Origin: an uncultured Bacilli bacterium
Lineage (GTDB): Bacteria; Bacillota_I; Bacilli_A; RF39; UBA660
Assembly (NCBI GenBank): GCA_947624275.1
Contig: CANQJR010000005.1
Coordinates: 1-34,150 of the forward strand
Length of the DNA: 34,150 nt
Direction of reading: 5' to 3'
Both the position numbers and the translations under genes were made by a program. Below are positions 24,511 through 33,728 of the stretch, piece after piece (position 1 is the stretch's first letter; every line of letters starts with the position of its first letter). The notes under the pieces are model-generated. The model saw only the letters and a program-made list of their open reading frames with translations, searched no databases and was not told the origin of the DNA.

Positions 24511-24760
24511 CAACGATCAACTTGATGGCTGTCTTTTCTTCGCCGTCAATAACTATATCGGTAAAAGCGGGAATGCACACGATATTCTTACCACTAGGTG
24601 CAATAAAACCACGAGCAATGGCGATGGCTTTGATGGCCTGATTGACAGCGCCGGCTCCTATCGTTTGGATTTCAATGCTGTCACGTTCCCTAAAAGCATT
24701 GGCCAAAGCTCCAGCCACTGAATTGGGATTTGATTTAGATGATACTTTCAATATTTCCAT
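24500..24760 (-). CDS. spoVS: stage V sporulation protein S
   Basis: An 86-residue Alba-like protein. MEILKVSSKSNPNSVAGAL, AVNQAIKAIAIARGFIAPSG and CIPAFTDI are strongly conserved SpoVS marks. In B. subtilis it influences the switch to sporulation and septation, and the fold suggests nucleic-acid binding. SpoVS also occurs in some non-sporulating bacteria, so alone it does not prove sporulation. SD AAAGGA precedes the ATG. It sits alone between two terminators. Confidence 0.95.
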   Translation of the reverse strand: MEILKVSSKSNPNSVAGALANAFRERDSIEIQTIGAGAVNQAIKAIAIARGFIAPSGKNIVCIPAFTDIVIDGEEKTAIKLIVETK

Positions 24761-24812
24761 AATTTCATTCCTTTCATTAATTTATATGTCAAAGAATGGG
24801 TTTTATGAAAAT

Positions 24813-24840
24813 AAAAAAAAGAACTTCATACGAAGTCCTT
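24813..24840 (-). terminator. terminator of the Pro-rich membrane protein gene
   Basis: AAGGACTTC pairs with GAAGTTCTT (one G-T) around GTAT, followed by eight T's on the minus strand, 1 base after the stop codon. Confidence 0.8.
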
Positions 24841-24841
24841 C

Positions 24842-25591
24842 TTAAAACTCTAATGTTTCTACATCGTCGGTAGGTGTAGCTTGTGAAGATGGTTTTTCTT
24901 CAGTTGCTGCTGGTGCAGCTGGTGTTTCAGTTGGAGTTGCTGGAACTGGTTCAGCTGGTGCAACTTCTGGGGTAGCACTTGGCTCAGCTGGAGCAACTGG
25001 TTCAGTTGGAACTTCAACTTTTGGTAATGCTCCCGTATTTTCTAAAGGATCAGCTCCACCATAAGCTTTTCTCTCTTCTTCAACTGGTGTCATATCGACT
25101 TGAGGACTTGCTCCTCCATAAATAGATACTGCACTTCCATCTTCTTTTGGAGGTTCAGTAGTAGTAGGTGCCACTTCCACAGTTGGTACTACCGCTTCAG
25201 GTGCTGGTTCAGCAGGAGTTTCAACTGGAGTAGCGTTTTCCTGAGCAACAGGAGCAGCTTCTACTGGAGCAGGTGTTGGAGCAACTTCAGGTTGAACTGG
25301 TTCTGCTGGAACAGCTTCAGGTGCAGCACTTGGTTCAGTTGGTACCGCTACTGTTTCAGGAGTTGCAACAGGTTCTGTAGGTTGTGTCTCAACGGTAGCA
25401 GTTGGTGCTACAGCTGGAGCAGCCTCTTGAGGAGTCTCCGTTTCAGGTTTGACAGCATCTTCTTTCTTTTTATCTTTCTTTCCACTTAGAATAAATACTA
25501 TTAGTCCAACAACTAATAATACCAAACCAACGGTAATCAATATACCAGGTAATGTTGTGAACCAACTAGCATCAAAGCTCATATATTGCAT
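24842..25591 (-). CDS. single-pass membrane protein with a Pro/Ala/Thr/Glu-rich tail
   Basis: About 13 residues precede one membrane helix (about 14-36, GILITVGLVLLVVGLIVFIL). A basic stop (KKDKKKED) follows, then about 200 residues made almost only of P, A, T, E, V, S and Q, such as PVATPETVAVPTEPSAAPE. KK after the helix places the tail on the cytoplasmic side if the positive-inside rule holds, which is odd for this kind of repeat. Two short ordered patches (YGGASPQVDMTPVEEE and YGGADPLENTGALPKVE) break it. It matches no family I know; a spacer or binding scaffold is the simplest guess. EF-P may be needed to translate it. Confidence 0.7.
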   Translation of the reverse strand: MQYMSFDASWFTTLPGILITVGLVLLVVGLIVFILSGKKDKKKEDAVKPETETPQEAAPAVAPTATVETQPTEPVATPETVAVPTEPSAAPEAVPAEPVQPEVAPTPAPVEAAPVAQENATPVETPAEPAPEAVVPTVEVAPTTTEPPKEDGSAVSIYGGASPQVDMTPVEEERKAYGGADPLENTGALPKVEVPTEPVAPAEPSATPEVAPAEPVPATPTETPAAPAATEEKPSSQATPTDDVETLEF

Positions 25592-25687
25592 AATAATTCA
25601 TCTCCCTCGATATTCCCAATATACATATCTTCATATTCTATTAACAATATATCAAAAATAAAAAACAAATGCAAGCATTTATGAAAA

Positions 25688-26359
25688 TTATATTTTAAAT
25701 TTTCGCCATTCGTCATGATTGGGTAAAGGAACTGTAAATGTCATAATTTCTTTGCTGGTGGGATGGACAAAAGATATCTGATAAGAAAAGAGCATAATCT
25801 GTTTTTTATCTTGGACACCATAGCGCTGATCTCCCAATAGTGGATGCTTTCGCGATGCGAATTGTACTCTGATCTGATGATGCCTTCCCGTCTTTAGAGA
25901 AATGTCTACTAAACTCAAATTGGCTAAAGCGTCATGCTTGACAATTTTATAACTGAGTTCTGCATATTTTCCATTATCGGCATCAGTTATGACACCATTA
26001 TTATTCTCATCTTTACACATGAAATCTTTTAGTACATCTTCGCTTTTCAAAGTGCCATCATCATGAACAATGGCATAATATTTCTTATGGAATTGGTGGT
26101 TCTTTACTTGTTCTGTCAAGCGCGAAGCAGCTTTTGACGTTTTAGCGAAGACCATCACTCCACCAACTGGTCGATCCAAACGATGAACAAGTCCTAAATA
26201 GACATTGCCAGGTTTATGGTATTTTTCTTTTAAATATTTTTTGATCATCGTCAACATATCGATATCTTTAGTGTCATCTGCTTGACTTAAGACATTAACA
26301 GGTTTTACCACTACAATTATATGATTGTCTTCATACAATATTTCCAAATTATTCATCAT
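25688..26359 (-). CDS. RluA-family pseudouridine synthase
   Basis: It converts uridine to pseudouridine in rRNA or tRNA. The catalytic aspartate is in GLVHRLDRPVGG (D62), followed by KTSKAASRLTEQ and GRHHQIRVQFASRKHPLLGD, all family marks. At 223 residues it is the short form without an N-terminal S4 domain, which limits naming the target. The start overlaps the methyltransferase stop by 11 bases, with SD GAGG, so the two RNA-modifying genes form an operon. Confidence 0.9.
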   Translation of the reverse strand: MMNNLEILYEDNHIIVVVKPVNVLSQADDTKDIDMLTMIKKYLKEKYHKPGNVYLGLVHRLDRPVGGVMVFAKTSKAASRLTEQVKNHQFHKKYYAIVHDDGTLKSEDVLKDFMCKDENNNGVITDADNGKYAELSYKIVKHDALANLSLVDISLKTGRHHQIRVQFASRKHPLLGDQRYGVQDKKQIMLFSYQISFVHPTSKEIMTFTVPLPNHDEWRKFKI

Positions 26360-27218
26360 TAGAAAACCTCGTCACGATGCCACAGGGCAAGATGAGATCA
26401 CTATCTTTAATTGGGATTCCAATCTCTTCCGAATATATTGACCCCTTATGAGTTCGACCAACAGTCAGTTTTAAAATGTTGACAAAAATATCTTTGGATA
26501 GACCAGTAGAATAAGAATTGATGATGAAGAACAACGGTTCAGCAACCAATAGATTATCACATAGGGAAACTAATTGGTACAAATCTTTGGTGATGTCCCA
26601 AATCTCACCATTATTGCCACGTCCATATGATGGTGGATCCATGATGATGGCATCGTATTTATTCCCTCTTCGAATCTCCCTTTTGACAAATTTGATGACG
26701 TCATCGACAATATAGCGAATTGGTCTATCCTCCAAATGACTAGCTTTGACATTTTCTTTAGCCCAATCGACCATGCCACGCGACGAATCGACGTGAACGA
26801 CACTCGCTCCCGCTTTTAAACAGGCAACACTTGCTCCGCCAGTATATGCAAACAGATTTAGAACCTTTACTTCTCTATTAGTCCTTTTTATTTTTTCCAT
26901 CATATAATCCCAATTTACAGCTTGTTCAGGAAATAAACCAGTATGTTTAAAACCCATCTGTTTGATATTGAAAGTCAAATCTTTATAATTGATGCGCCAA
27001 CTCGCAGGGGTCTTTTTTAAATTTTCCCAGTTTCCTCCACCCTTATTACTGCGATGATAATGACTATTTATGCCAACATATTTATCGATTAAATTGCCAT
27101 TATCCCAAATGATTTGTGGATCTGGTCTAAGCAATAAAACATCGCCCCATCTCTCCAATTTTTCACCATTTGAACAATCGATCAGTTCATAATCTTTCCA
27201 ATCACTTGCTAAAAGCAT
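26349..27218 (-). CDS. RlmI-like class I SAM methyltransferase
   Basis: The SAM-binding core is LNLFAYTGGASVACLKAGA with the acidic VHVDSS strand end, and the catalytic-type DPPSYGRG follows. This resembles rRNA cytosine-C5 methyltransferases of the RlmI group, but the N-terminal PUA domain of RlmI is absent: the first about 90 residues instead form a short beta region (ERWGDVLLLRPDPQIIW). The target RNA is unknown. ATG 27218 has GGTGA upstream and is preferred over GTG 27227. It is translationally linked to the RluA gene. Confidence 0.85.
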   Translation of the reverse strand: MLLASDWKDYELIDCSNGEKLERWGDVLLLRPDPQIIWDNGNLIDKYVGINSHYHRSNKGGGNWENLKKTPASWRINYKDLTFNIKQMGFKHTGLFPEQAVNWDYMMEKIKRTNREVKVLNLFAYTGGASVACLKAGASVVHVDSSRGMVDWAKENVKASHLEDRPIRYIVDDVIKFVKREIRRGNKYDAIIMDPPSYGRGNNGEIWDITKDLYQLVSLCDNLLVAEPLFFIINSYSTGLSKDIFVNILKLTVGRTHKGSIYSEEIGIPIKDSDLILPCGIVTRFSNDE

Positions 27219-27254
27219 ATCTATCACCGAGATAATTATATCACATTCTCCAAA

Positions 27255-27282
27255 GAAAAAATCTAGTCAAGTTAACTAGATT
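27255..27282 (-). terminator. terminator of pflA overlapping its stop codon
   Basis: AATCTAGT (27275-27282) pairs with ACTAGATT around TAACTTG, then T's on the minus strand. The pflA stop (27272-27274) lies in the loop. Confidence 0.8.
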
Positions 27283-28003
27283 GTTCAAAGTCTTCCATAA
27301 ATTTTTGATACAATTCATCACACTTCTCTTTATCCATCGGTTCTAAGTCACCTAGAGGATAATCGATATTCAATTCTTTATATTTGCTCTTGGCCAAAGT
27401 GTGATATGGCAAAAACTCTATTTTTTCAATATTGGAAGCAATTATGTTGGTCTTGATAAAGACCTTTAAACGCTCCATGTATTCATCATTGTCCATGATG
27501 CCAGGTACGATTACTTGACGCACCCAGAATTTTTTATTCATGCGATTGGCCACTTCTAAAAACTTGAAAACTTCTTCTATATCGCCACCGGTCAAATCTT
27601 TATACCCTTCACTATCGACATGTTTGACATCAAAAATGATCAGATCGACATTTTTAAGAATTTCTTCATATTTGCCAACGCCGATTCCAGCTGTATCTAA
27701 AGCGACATGTATTCGTTCTTTCTTTAAAAGACGACACATCTCGATTAAAAAGTCAGCTTGTAAAAGAGGTTCACCTCCGGAAAAAGTAACTCCTCCTTTT
27801 CCTCTTCGGAAATACGGTTTAAAACGAAGTAACTTGCGCAAGAGAAAATCACTATCGATATTATCTTCTTTCTTCGTCCAACCTTCAGGATTATGACAAT
27901 ATTTGCAGCGTAATCTGCATCCATTTAAAAAGACAACAGCGCGAATTCCAGGACCGTCGACTAGTCCAAAAGATTCGACTGAACTTACATTACCTCTTAC
28001 CAT
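27272..28003 (-). CDS. pflA: pyruvate formate-lyase activating enzyme
   Basis: A radical-SAM enzyme that installs the glycyl radical on PFL. It starts with FGLVDGPGIRAVVFLNGC and carries the cluster motif CRLRCKYC, then TFSGGEPLLQ and later VDLIIFDVKH and VRQVIVPG. 243 residues is normal. Its ATG overlaps the pflB stop by one base (TAATG), so activator and enzyme are coupled. The oxygen-sensitive product implies anaerobic growth. Confidence 0.95.
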   Translation of the reverse strand: MVRGNVSSVESFGLVDGPGIRAVVFLNGCRLRCKYCHNPEGWTKKEDNIDSDFLLRKLLRFKPYFRRGKGGVTFSGGEPLLQADFLIEMCRLLKKERIHVALDTAGIGVGKYEEILKNVDLIIFDVKHVDSEGYKDLTGGDIEEVFKFLEVANRMNKKFWVRQVIVPGIMDNDEYMERLKVFIKTNIIASNIEKIEFLPYHTLAKSKYKELNIDYPLGDLEPMDKEKCDELYQKFMEDFEQSS

Positions 28004-30240
28004 TACATCTTCTCATGAAAAGTACGAGCAATTACTTCTTCTTGTTGTTTTCTCGTCAAGCGATTGAAACGTACTGCATAACCAGAAACGCGAATGGTTA
28101 AAAGTGGATATTTTTCAGGATGATCCATGGCATCAATAAGCGTTTCACGGTTTAAGACATTGACGTTCAAATGATGCGCATCTTGAACAAAATATCCCTC
28201 CAATAGAGATACCAAATTGTCGACTTGTTCCTCTTTGGTCTTTCCAAGAGAATTTGGTACGATGGAGAATGTATTAGAAATACCATCTTTACAACAATTT
28301 CCATATTCCAACTTAGCAACAGAATTCAAACTGGCGATGGCTCCACTACTATCACGACCGTGCATTGGGTTAGCACCTGGGGCAAAAGGGACACCTGCTT
28401 TACGACCATCTGGTGATGAACCAGTCTTACCACCATAGACGACATTTGACGTAATTGTCAATACGCTCATCGTCGGTTCAGCTCCACGATATGTCGGATG
28501 TTTTTTCAATTCCGAGTACATCTTTTCCAAAATTTCTTTGGCGATGTCATCAACGCGATCATCATCATTTCCATATTTAGGGAAGTCACCCTCGATTTCA
28601 AAATCAATCGCAATGCCATCCTCATTTCTGATCGGTTTGACTTTGGCATATTTGATGGCCGATAAACTATCAGCTGCGACTGATAATCCCGCAACACCAT
28701 AGGCCATATAGCGATGGACATCAGTGTCGTGCAAAGCCATTTGGCCAGCTTCATAAGCATATTTATCATGCATGTAGTGAATGATATTGACGCTATCAGA
28801 ATAAATTTTGGCTACTTTTTCTAACATTTTAAAATATGCAGTGCGAACTTTATCATAATCTAAAACTTCGTCAGTCATTTTTTCAAATCCCGGAATGACC
28901 AATTGGTTTGTCATCTCATCGATTCCACCATTAATAGAATATAGCAATGATTTAACTAAGTTACAACGCGCTCCAAAAAACTGCATGTCTTTACCGAGAC
29001 GCATCGCCGATACACAACAAGCGATGGCATAATCATCACCATAGATAGGTCGCATCAAGTCATCATTTTCATATTGAACGGCATCAGTATCAATCGATAT
29101 TCCAGCACAGAACTCTTTGAAACTTTCAGGTAGATGTTCACTCCAAAGAATTGTCATATTTGGTTCTGGTGATGGATGAAGATTGTGCAATGTGTTCACA
29201 ATTCGATAACTCGTTTTAGTGACCATGCTCTGTCCACTATTATTGACACCACCAATTGAACAAGTTACCCAAGTTGGATCACCAGTAAACAACTCATCAT
29301 AATCAGGAGTGCGCAAATGTCTTACCAAGCGCAATTTGATGACGAATTGATCAATTAATTCTTGTGCCTCTTCTTCAGTTATCAATCCCTGTTTTAAATC
29401 TCTTTCAATATATATGTCAAAGAAAGCATCGACACGTCCCAAACTCATAGCTGCGCCATTGTTCTCTTTGACGCTTGCCAAATAACCAAAATAAGTCCAT
29501 TGAATGGCCTCTTTGGCATTTTTAGCGGGAACGGAGATGTCAAATCCATACTTTTGAGCCATCTTTTTGATGTCGTCTAAAGCGCGATACTGCATCGATA
29601 TCTCTTCACGGATACGAATTAGTTCATCACTCATATGACCAGTTGACTGATATTCGTTCTCCCATTCTTCTTTCTTCTTCTCCATCAAGTAATCGATACC
29701 ATAAAGGGCCACACGACGATAGTCACCGATGATGCGCCCACGTCCATAGGCATCAGGAAGCCCTGTCAACAGACCGACATGACGCGCTATTCTTATTTCT
29801 TTGGTATAGGCATCAAATACTCCTTGATTGTGACTCTTGCGATATTCATTAAAATATTTATCAACATTTTTATCCAATTCATAGCCATATGCTTTCAACT
29901 CTTCATAGACCATTCTAATGCCACCATAAGGATTTACCATTCGCTTAAGAGGGGCATCGGTTTGAAGTCCTACTATTACATCATCATCTTCAGATATATA
30001 ACCGGCTTCAAAACTATTGATACCTGACATGTGAACAGTATCAATGTCTAAAACATGTTTCTTTCCTTCTTCTAAAATCAATTCTTCGTAACGATTCAAA
30101 ACTCTTAAAGTCTTTTCGGTCGGTTTAACTAAAAATGACTCATCATCATTATAGGGACAATAATTGTTTTGAATGAAATTGCGAACATTGATTTCTCTAG
30201 TCCACTCACCTTCTTGAAATCCTTTCCATTCTTCTCTCAT
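28003..30240 (-). CDS. pflB: pyruvate formate-lyase
   Basis: A glycyl-radical enzyme turning pyruvate and CoA into acetyl-CoA and formate in mixed-acid fermentation. The active-site cysteine pair is in AIACCVSAM (C408, C409). The radical glycine is in RVSGYAVRF (G720). 745 residues is standard. It is a true PFL rather than a diol-dehydratase-type glycyl-radical enzyme, because the CC pair and the adjacent PflA are both present. SD GGAGG precedes the ATG. A Rex-like palindrome lies in the leader. Confidence 0.97.
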   Translation of the reverse strand: MREEWKGFQEGEWTREINVRNFIQNNYCPYNDDESFLVKPTEKTLRVLNRYEELILEEGKKHVLDIDTVHMSGINSFEAGYISEDDDVIVGLQTDAPLKRMVNPYGGIRMVYEELKAYGYELDKNVDKYFNEYRKSHNQGVFDAYTKEIRIARHVGLLTGLPDAYGRGRIIGDYRRVALYGIDYLMEKKKEEWENEYQSTGHMSDELIRIREEISMQYRALDDIKKMAQKYGFDISVPAKNAKEAIQWTYFGYLASVKENNGAAMSLGRVDAFFDIYIERDLKQGLITEEEAQELIDQFVIKLRLVRHLRTPDYDELFTGDPTWVTCSIGGVNNSGQSMVTKTSYRIVNTLHNLHPSPEPNMTILWSEHLPESFKEFCAGISIDTDAVQYENDDLMRPIYGDDYAIACCVSAMRLGKDMQFFGARCNLVKSLLYSINGGIDEMTNQLVIPGFEKMTDEVLDYDKVRTAYFKMLEKVAKIYSDSVNIIHYMHDKYAYEAGQMALHDTDVHRYMAYGVAGLSVAADSLSAIKYAKVKPIRNEDGIAIDFEIEGDFPKYGNDDDRVDDIAKEILEKMYSELKKHPTYRGAEPTMSVLTITSNVVYGGKTGSSPDGRKAGVPFAPGANPMHGRDSSGAIASLNSVAKLEYGNCCKDGISNTFSIVPNSLGKTKEEQVDNLVSLLEGYFVQDAHHLNVNVLNRETLIDAMDHPEKYPLLTIRVSGYAVRFNRLTRKQQEEVIARTFHEKM

Positions 30241-30313
30241 GACGTACCTCCTATTATCCTAATCATCATATCATATTTACGTTTGTTTTACTATAATGTA
30301 TTTTAAATTTGAC

Positions 30314-30331
30314 ATTGTTATTATGTACAAT
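30314..30331. promoter_or_regulatory. Rex-like operator in the pflB leader
   Basis: The 18-base ATTGT(8)ACAAT palindrome has half-sites ATTGTTATT and ATTGTACAT. This is similar in size and spacing to the Rex consensus of Bacillota (TTGTTAA-4-TTAACAA), with several mismatches. It lies about 75 bases upstream of the pflB ATG, next to a TATAGT that could be a -10. Rex would link pfl expression to NADH/NAD; the assignment is tentative. Confidence 0.4.
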
Positions 30332-30417
30332 TAACACAATATTATTTTATAAATAATTGAATATGTATTTTAAAGATGATTTCTATTATGTTATAATATC
30401 TACAAGTGGAGGAAATT

Positions 30418-30831
30418 ATGGAAAATAAAAACACTACCAAAGACTCTCTCAAAGACGTTGATTTCAATATTTTATGGGAAGGAAAACCCTGTGGTCTACT
30501 CCAAAGGTTTTTGACTAAGATCAAATTAAATTTTACGACTTATCAAATAACTAAAGATGAACTGATAATAATCACTGGTTTTTTCAAGAGAAGACTCAAT
30601 TCTTGTGAACTATATCTATTAAAAGATCCAGATTTGACTGATAACATCTATCAAAGACTTTTGGACATAAGCACCATAACAGTCACAGTCGATACGCATA
30701 CTGATGGTTCTGGTCCAAAATACATAAAACTCAAGAATATTCAAGACGGATCTAAGGTGCGCAAGTTATTGCGTGATGCCATTGAAAGAGATGTCATGGA
30801 AAGAAAAATAAGTTACTTTGATAAAGTATAA
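30418..30831 (+). CDS. PH-like domain protein (bacterial PH, YdbS/YdbT-type)
   Basis: 137 residues from ATG 30418 (SD GGAGG, 5 bases away; TATAAT at 30392-30397 is a likely -10). ILWEGKPCGLLQRF opens a bacterial PH-type fold, followed by strands YQITKDELIIITGFF, RLNSCELYLL and TITVTVDTHTD, then a long C-terminal helix (SKVRKLLRDAIERDVMER). The pattern fits bPH domains of Bacillota. No membrane segment is present, so it is probably cytosolic. Binding partner unknown. Confidence 0.7.
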   Translation: MENKNTTKDSLKDVDFNILWEGKPCGLLQRFLTKIKLNFTTYQITKDELIIITGFFKRRLNSCELYLLKDPDLTDNIYQRLLDISTITVTVDTHTDGSGPKYIKLKNIQDGSKVRKLLRDAIERDVMERKISYFDKV

Positions 30832-30852
30832 AAGAGAACGATGTTCTCTTTT
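30830..30852. terminator. bidirectional terminator between convergent genes
   Basis: AAAAGAGAAC (30830-30839) pairs with GTTCTCTTTT (30843-30852) around GAT, with T's after it. It overlaps the stop (30829-30831) of the PH-like gene. Confidence 0.75.
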
Positions 30853-30858
30853 TCATTT

Positions 30859-31512
30859 TCACAATTTTAATGTCTTAATCATTTCAAAGACATCATCATC
30901 GATGTGAGAAATGTTGGTATTGTCCAAAATTAGTGACAACACTAAACACTTTCCATCATTAGTGTAGACATAATAGGTCTTACCCCTATTCCTCTTTTCA
31001 GTGACATCTTGGAAATCAGCCGTAAAATAATAATAATCAGTTCCAACGAGCGGTTTGATGTCCGCCATTATATTGGTGTAGATGACATTTGGCGTCTTGC
31101 CGAATTGTGTCAATTGGAGTTGATACAGATTTTCACGCATTTCATAGTCATCTAAATTGATATCTATTTTGATGATCTTTGATGCGAAAACTAAATAAGT
31201 AGAAGTCCCATTATTGTATTTCAAAGTTAGGTTGTCATTTCCTTCAACTTCATATTCATGCCATTTTTTAAAAAAGTAATCCACCATGAAATCACCATTG
31301 TCATAATTGACGATTTTGAGATTATATTTATGATTAGTAAAAATGGCAATGGACACGATTAACAATAAAATTGCTGTCATCGCAAGCGCACTACAAAGCA
31401 TCTTTAATCTCGAATGTTTCGCATCAATTGGACGATTATCGATGTACATGCCGCAAGTTGGACAAGGCCTATTCACATCTTTGATCAATGTACCACATTT
31501 TTCACAACGCAT
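30859..31512 (-). CDS. zinc-ribbon membrane protein of unknown function
   Basis: 217 residues from ATG 31512 (AGGTGA upstream, better than GTG 31521). An N-terminal zinc ribbon has MRCEKC and PCPTC (C3, C6, C17, C20). A membrane helix lies at about 42-62 (LCSALAMTAILLLIVSIAIF). The rest, about 150 residues, is beta-rich and probably outside (LKIVNYDNGDFMVDYFF, YYFTADFQDV, GKCLVLSLILDN). This layout of zinc ribbon inside and beta domain outside is common in small Bacillota sensor-like proteins. No partner or ligand can be named. Confidence 0.7.
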   Translation of the reverse strand: MRCEKCGTLIKDVNRPCPTCGMYIDNRPIDAKHSRLKMLCSALAMTAILLLIVSIAIFTNHKYNLKIVNYDNGDFMVDYFFKKWHEYEVEGNDNLTLKYNNGTSTYLVFASKIIKIDINLDDYEMRENLYQLQLTQFGKTPNVIYTNIMADIKPLVGTDYYYFTADFQDVTEKRNRGKTYYVYTNDGKCLVLSLILDNTNISHIDDDVFEMIKTLKL

Positions 31513-31652
31513 TTCGTTCACCTATTATAACAATAACACATTTTGACATATCGATAGACAATATTATTGAACTATATGACATTTTTACATCACTTTGACA
31601 TTTGATAAATTCATTTTTATGTTAGAATATTAATAGGATGTGATAAAAATAT

Positions 31653-32261
31653 ATGTTATTTATAACGCGAAGAAGTGAAAAAGTTAAGAAGAATTTACAG
31701 AAATATCGCAACACAAAATTCAATTATGAAAATTTTATAAGTGAGTATTACATCGATGAAGATGGCAATTCCTATATATCGACCAAAGTCAATTCCATAG
31801 ATGATATAATATCTCCTCATTCCATCAAAAACTATGAATGGGTCAATTTGGAGTTTGTCAATTATGTCGAAAACGTAGCTAACTACATTCCCATCGAAGA
31901 ATCAATCGTCTTAGAAATTTGTGGTTGTAAATTCACTGATGAAGAACAGAAGTTGATCAAAAAAGTACTGACTACCTACTTCGGTTTAAAATTGGGTGAT
32001 GCTATAATCGACGTCAACATCAACAGAAAAAGAGCGATGATTTTATTGACTTTTGGAATTATAATTTTACTCATCTTTTCTCTTTTGAGTTTTACTAAAA
32101 TAGTATCGACATTTACTGAACTGATCGTTTTGGGATTATGGTTTTTCATATGGGAATACTTAGACGTCCGCCTTTTAGAGGGAAGCAATTTGAGTGTCAA
32201 GAAAATAGAGGCCGCGCAATTGGCCAATTTAAAAATAATCTTTAACGAAGAACAAAAATGA
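31653..32261 (+). CDS. hypothetical protein with two membrane segments
   Basis: 202 residues. A charged N-terminal half of about 125 residues (FISEYYIDEDGNSYIST, WVNLEFVNYVENVANYI, DEEQKLIKKVLTTYFG) precedes two helices (about 127-147 and 150-170). The tail is helical (KIEAAQLANLKIIFNEE). The loop between the helices is very short, so they form a hairpin with both ends on the same side. Its SD is weak (GGATGTGAT); a TAGAAT lies just upstream. I recognise no family. Confidence 0.6.
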   Translation: MLFITRRSEKVKKNLQKYRNTKFNYENFISEYYIDEDGNSYISTKVNSIDDIISPHSIKNYEWVNLEFVNYVENVANYIPIEESIVLEICGCKFTDEEQKLIKKVLTTYFGLKLGDAIIDVNINRKRAMILLTFGIIILLIFSLLSFTKIVSTFTELIVLGLWFFIWEYLDVRLLEGSNLSVKKIEAAQLANLKIIFNEEQK

Positions 32262-32283
32262 GAAAACGAACATCATTTTCTCA
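32259..32283. terminator. convergent terminator between the two-helix gene and the LRR gene
   Basis: TGAGAAAA (32259-32266) pairs with TTTTCTCA (32276-32283) around nine bases. The plus-strand stop codon TGA is the first base triplet of the stem. T-runs are modest, so this is less certain than the others. Confidence 0.5.
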
Positions 32284-33103
32284 ACCAATAGAAATTAGAT
32301 TTTTGAGCACCCCAAGGATAATTTAAAAGATTATCCTTTTTATTATCAATAATTATCTCGGTCAAATAATCATTATTACTAAAAGCATCTTCTGCGATAT
32401 TTTTGATGTTGTTAGAGAGATATAATTCCACTAGATAATTATTTTTAAAAGCATCTTTTTTTATCTGTTCAACAGTCTTCGGAATGGTAATAGCTATTAT
32501 GTCGTTATCGGCAAAACTCTGTTCACCAATTATTTTTAAATCGGTTTTTTCTACGCTTTCAGGAATGATGACACTGCTGCGCATTTTGCCACCATAACTG
32601 ATAATTTCACTATGATCAATCGTACCATCTTCTCTAACTCGATAGAAAAAGGCATCTTCATCGGCCAATTGATTATTGTTAAAGCAGGCGTTACCATAAA
32701 CGACACCTTTTCGCATCTTCAATGAGCTAATTTTATTATTGCTGAAAGCTCCTGTACCAATCGTTTTCACACTGTCCGGTATTTCCACCCTCGTCATATT
32801 GTTATTGGCAAAAGCATATGAGCCTATCGCCGTAATAGTATCGGGAATAATCACGCTATCAATGCCCAAATCGGCAAACGCATAATCGGCAATTTCGGTA
32901 ACAGTCACCCCATCAATCGTTTGTGGAATGATGACATTGCCACTTCCTTCATACTTGATGATGCGCGTACCTTCCATTTGAAAACCGTCATGGGAAAAGA
33001 ACAGATATGGCGTTTTCTCTTGATAGATATTAAATATTTTTAATAGTAAAAAGGTACATAGAATGAGCACTATCATTACATAAACATTAAATTTTTTATT
33101 CAT
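32273..33103 (-). CDS. BspA-type leucine-rich repeat surface protein
   Basis: An N-terminal helix (about 8-27) anchors or exports the protein. About six BspA/LRR_5 repeats follow, of the kind YAFANNNMTRVEIPDSVKTI and SFADNDIIAITIPKTVEQI, interrupted by one loop (EDAFFYRVREDGTI). BspA repeats mediate binding to host proteins or other cells in oral and gut bacteria. At 276 residues it is small and lacks a wall-anchoring motif, so it may stay membrane-bound. No clear SD is seen before the ATG. Confidence 0.8.
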   Translation of the reverse strand: MNKKFNVYVMIVLILCTFLLLKIFNIYQEKTPYLFFSHDGFQMEGTRIIKYEGSGNVIIPQTIDGVTVTEIADYAFADLGIDSVIIPDTITAIGSYAFANNNMTRVEIPDSVKTIGTGAFSNNKISSLKMRKGVVYGNACFNNNQLADEDAFFYRVREDGTIDHSEIISYGGKMRSSVIIPESVEKTDLKIIGEQSFADNDIIAITIPKTVEQIKKDAFKNNYLVELYLSNNIKNIAEDAFSNNDYLTEIIIDNKKDNLLNYPWGAQKSNFYWLRK

Positions 33104-33203
33104 ATTAAATTAGATGAAAGCAATTGTAAAAAATGCATAATTCTTTATCAAATTGTATAAACGAAATAATTTTGTTCATCATATATTTGAAAGGAAGATT
33201 GAG

Positions 33204-33641
33204 ATGAAAGATCGAAATGAGTTATTAGAATACATATATCAAACTGTTGATATGGGAAAGAACAGTTTAACTACTCTGTTAAATGCTTTAGAGGATAGAG
33301 ATAATAAAATTAAAAAAACTGTCGAAAAGCAAAAAGAAGAATATGAAAACTTCTATAAAGAAAGTGAGAAGTTATTGAAAAAAAACAAAGTAAAACCCAA
33401 ATCTAAAGGTATGATGGCAGATATGATGAGTACTATGGGTATCAACATGAATGTGATGAAGGACAACAGCGATTCTAAAATGGCCGAAATGATTCTTCAA
33501 GGATTGACGATGGGAATTGTCGAAATGGAGAAAAAGATTAAAGATTATGAGGATGAAGTTGACAAAGATGTATTAAAGTTGGCCAAAAACGTTTTGAAAT
33601 TCCAAGAAAAAAGTATTGAAGAAATCAAAGAATATTTATAA
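33204..33641 (+). CDS. helical hypothetical protein with coiled-coil segments
   Basis: 145 residues from ATG 33204 (AAAGGA 9 bases upstream; a longer frame back to 33153 lacks an SD). It is almost all helix: a first helix pair (YIYQTVDMGKNSLTTLLNAL, EKQKEEYENFYKES), a methionine-rich middle (KGMMADMMSTMGINMNVM) and a C-terminal helix pair (MEKKIKDYEDEVDKDVL, LKFQEKSIEEIKEYL). This suggests a four-helix bundle of ferritin-like shape, without the usual ExxH metal ligands. No family is recognised. Confidence 0.65.
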   Translation: MKDRNELLEYIYQTVDMGKNSLTTLLNALEDRDNKIKKTVEKQKEEYENFYKESEKLLKKNKVKPKSKGMMADMMSTMGINMNVMKDNSDSKMAEMILQGLTMGIVEMEKKIKDYEDEVDKDVLKLAKNVLKFQEKSIEEIKEYL

Positions 33642-33728
33642 AAATATTTTCATTCTCTTTTGATTAGTTCGTATTGTTTACGATATTAATATCTCAAATT
33701 TTTGAACATAATAATATTGGTGATGTAT

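Noticed and set aside
25000-25480. Repeated units that might be a CRISPR or tandem-repeat array
   Set aside because: The repeats are irregular, not separated by unique spacers of even size, and are explained by low-complexity coding sequence.
25100-25489. 129-residue plus-strand open frame rich in Ser, Arg, Trp and Cys
   Set aside because: It is the antisense reading of the repeated Pro/Ala/Thr/Glu codons; no SD and an implausible composition.
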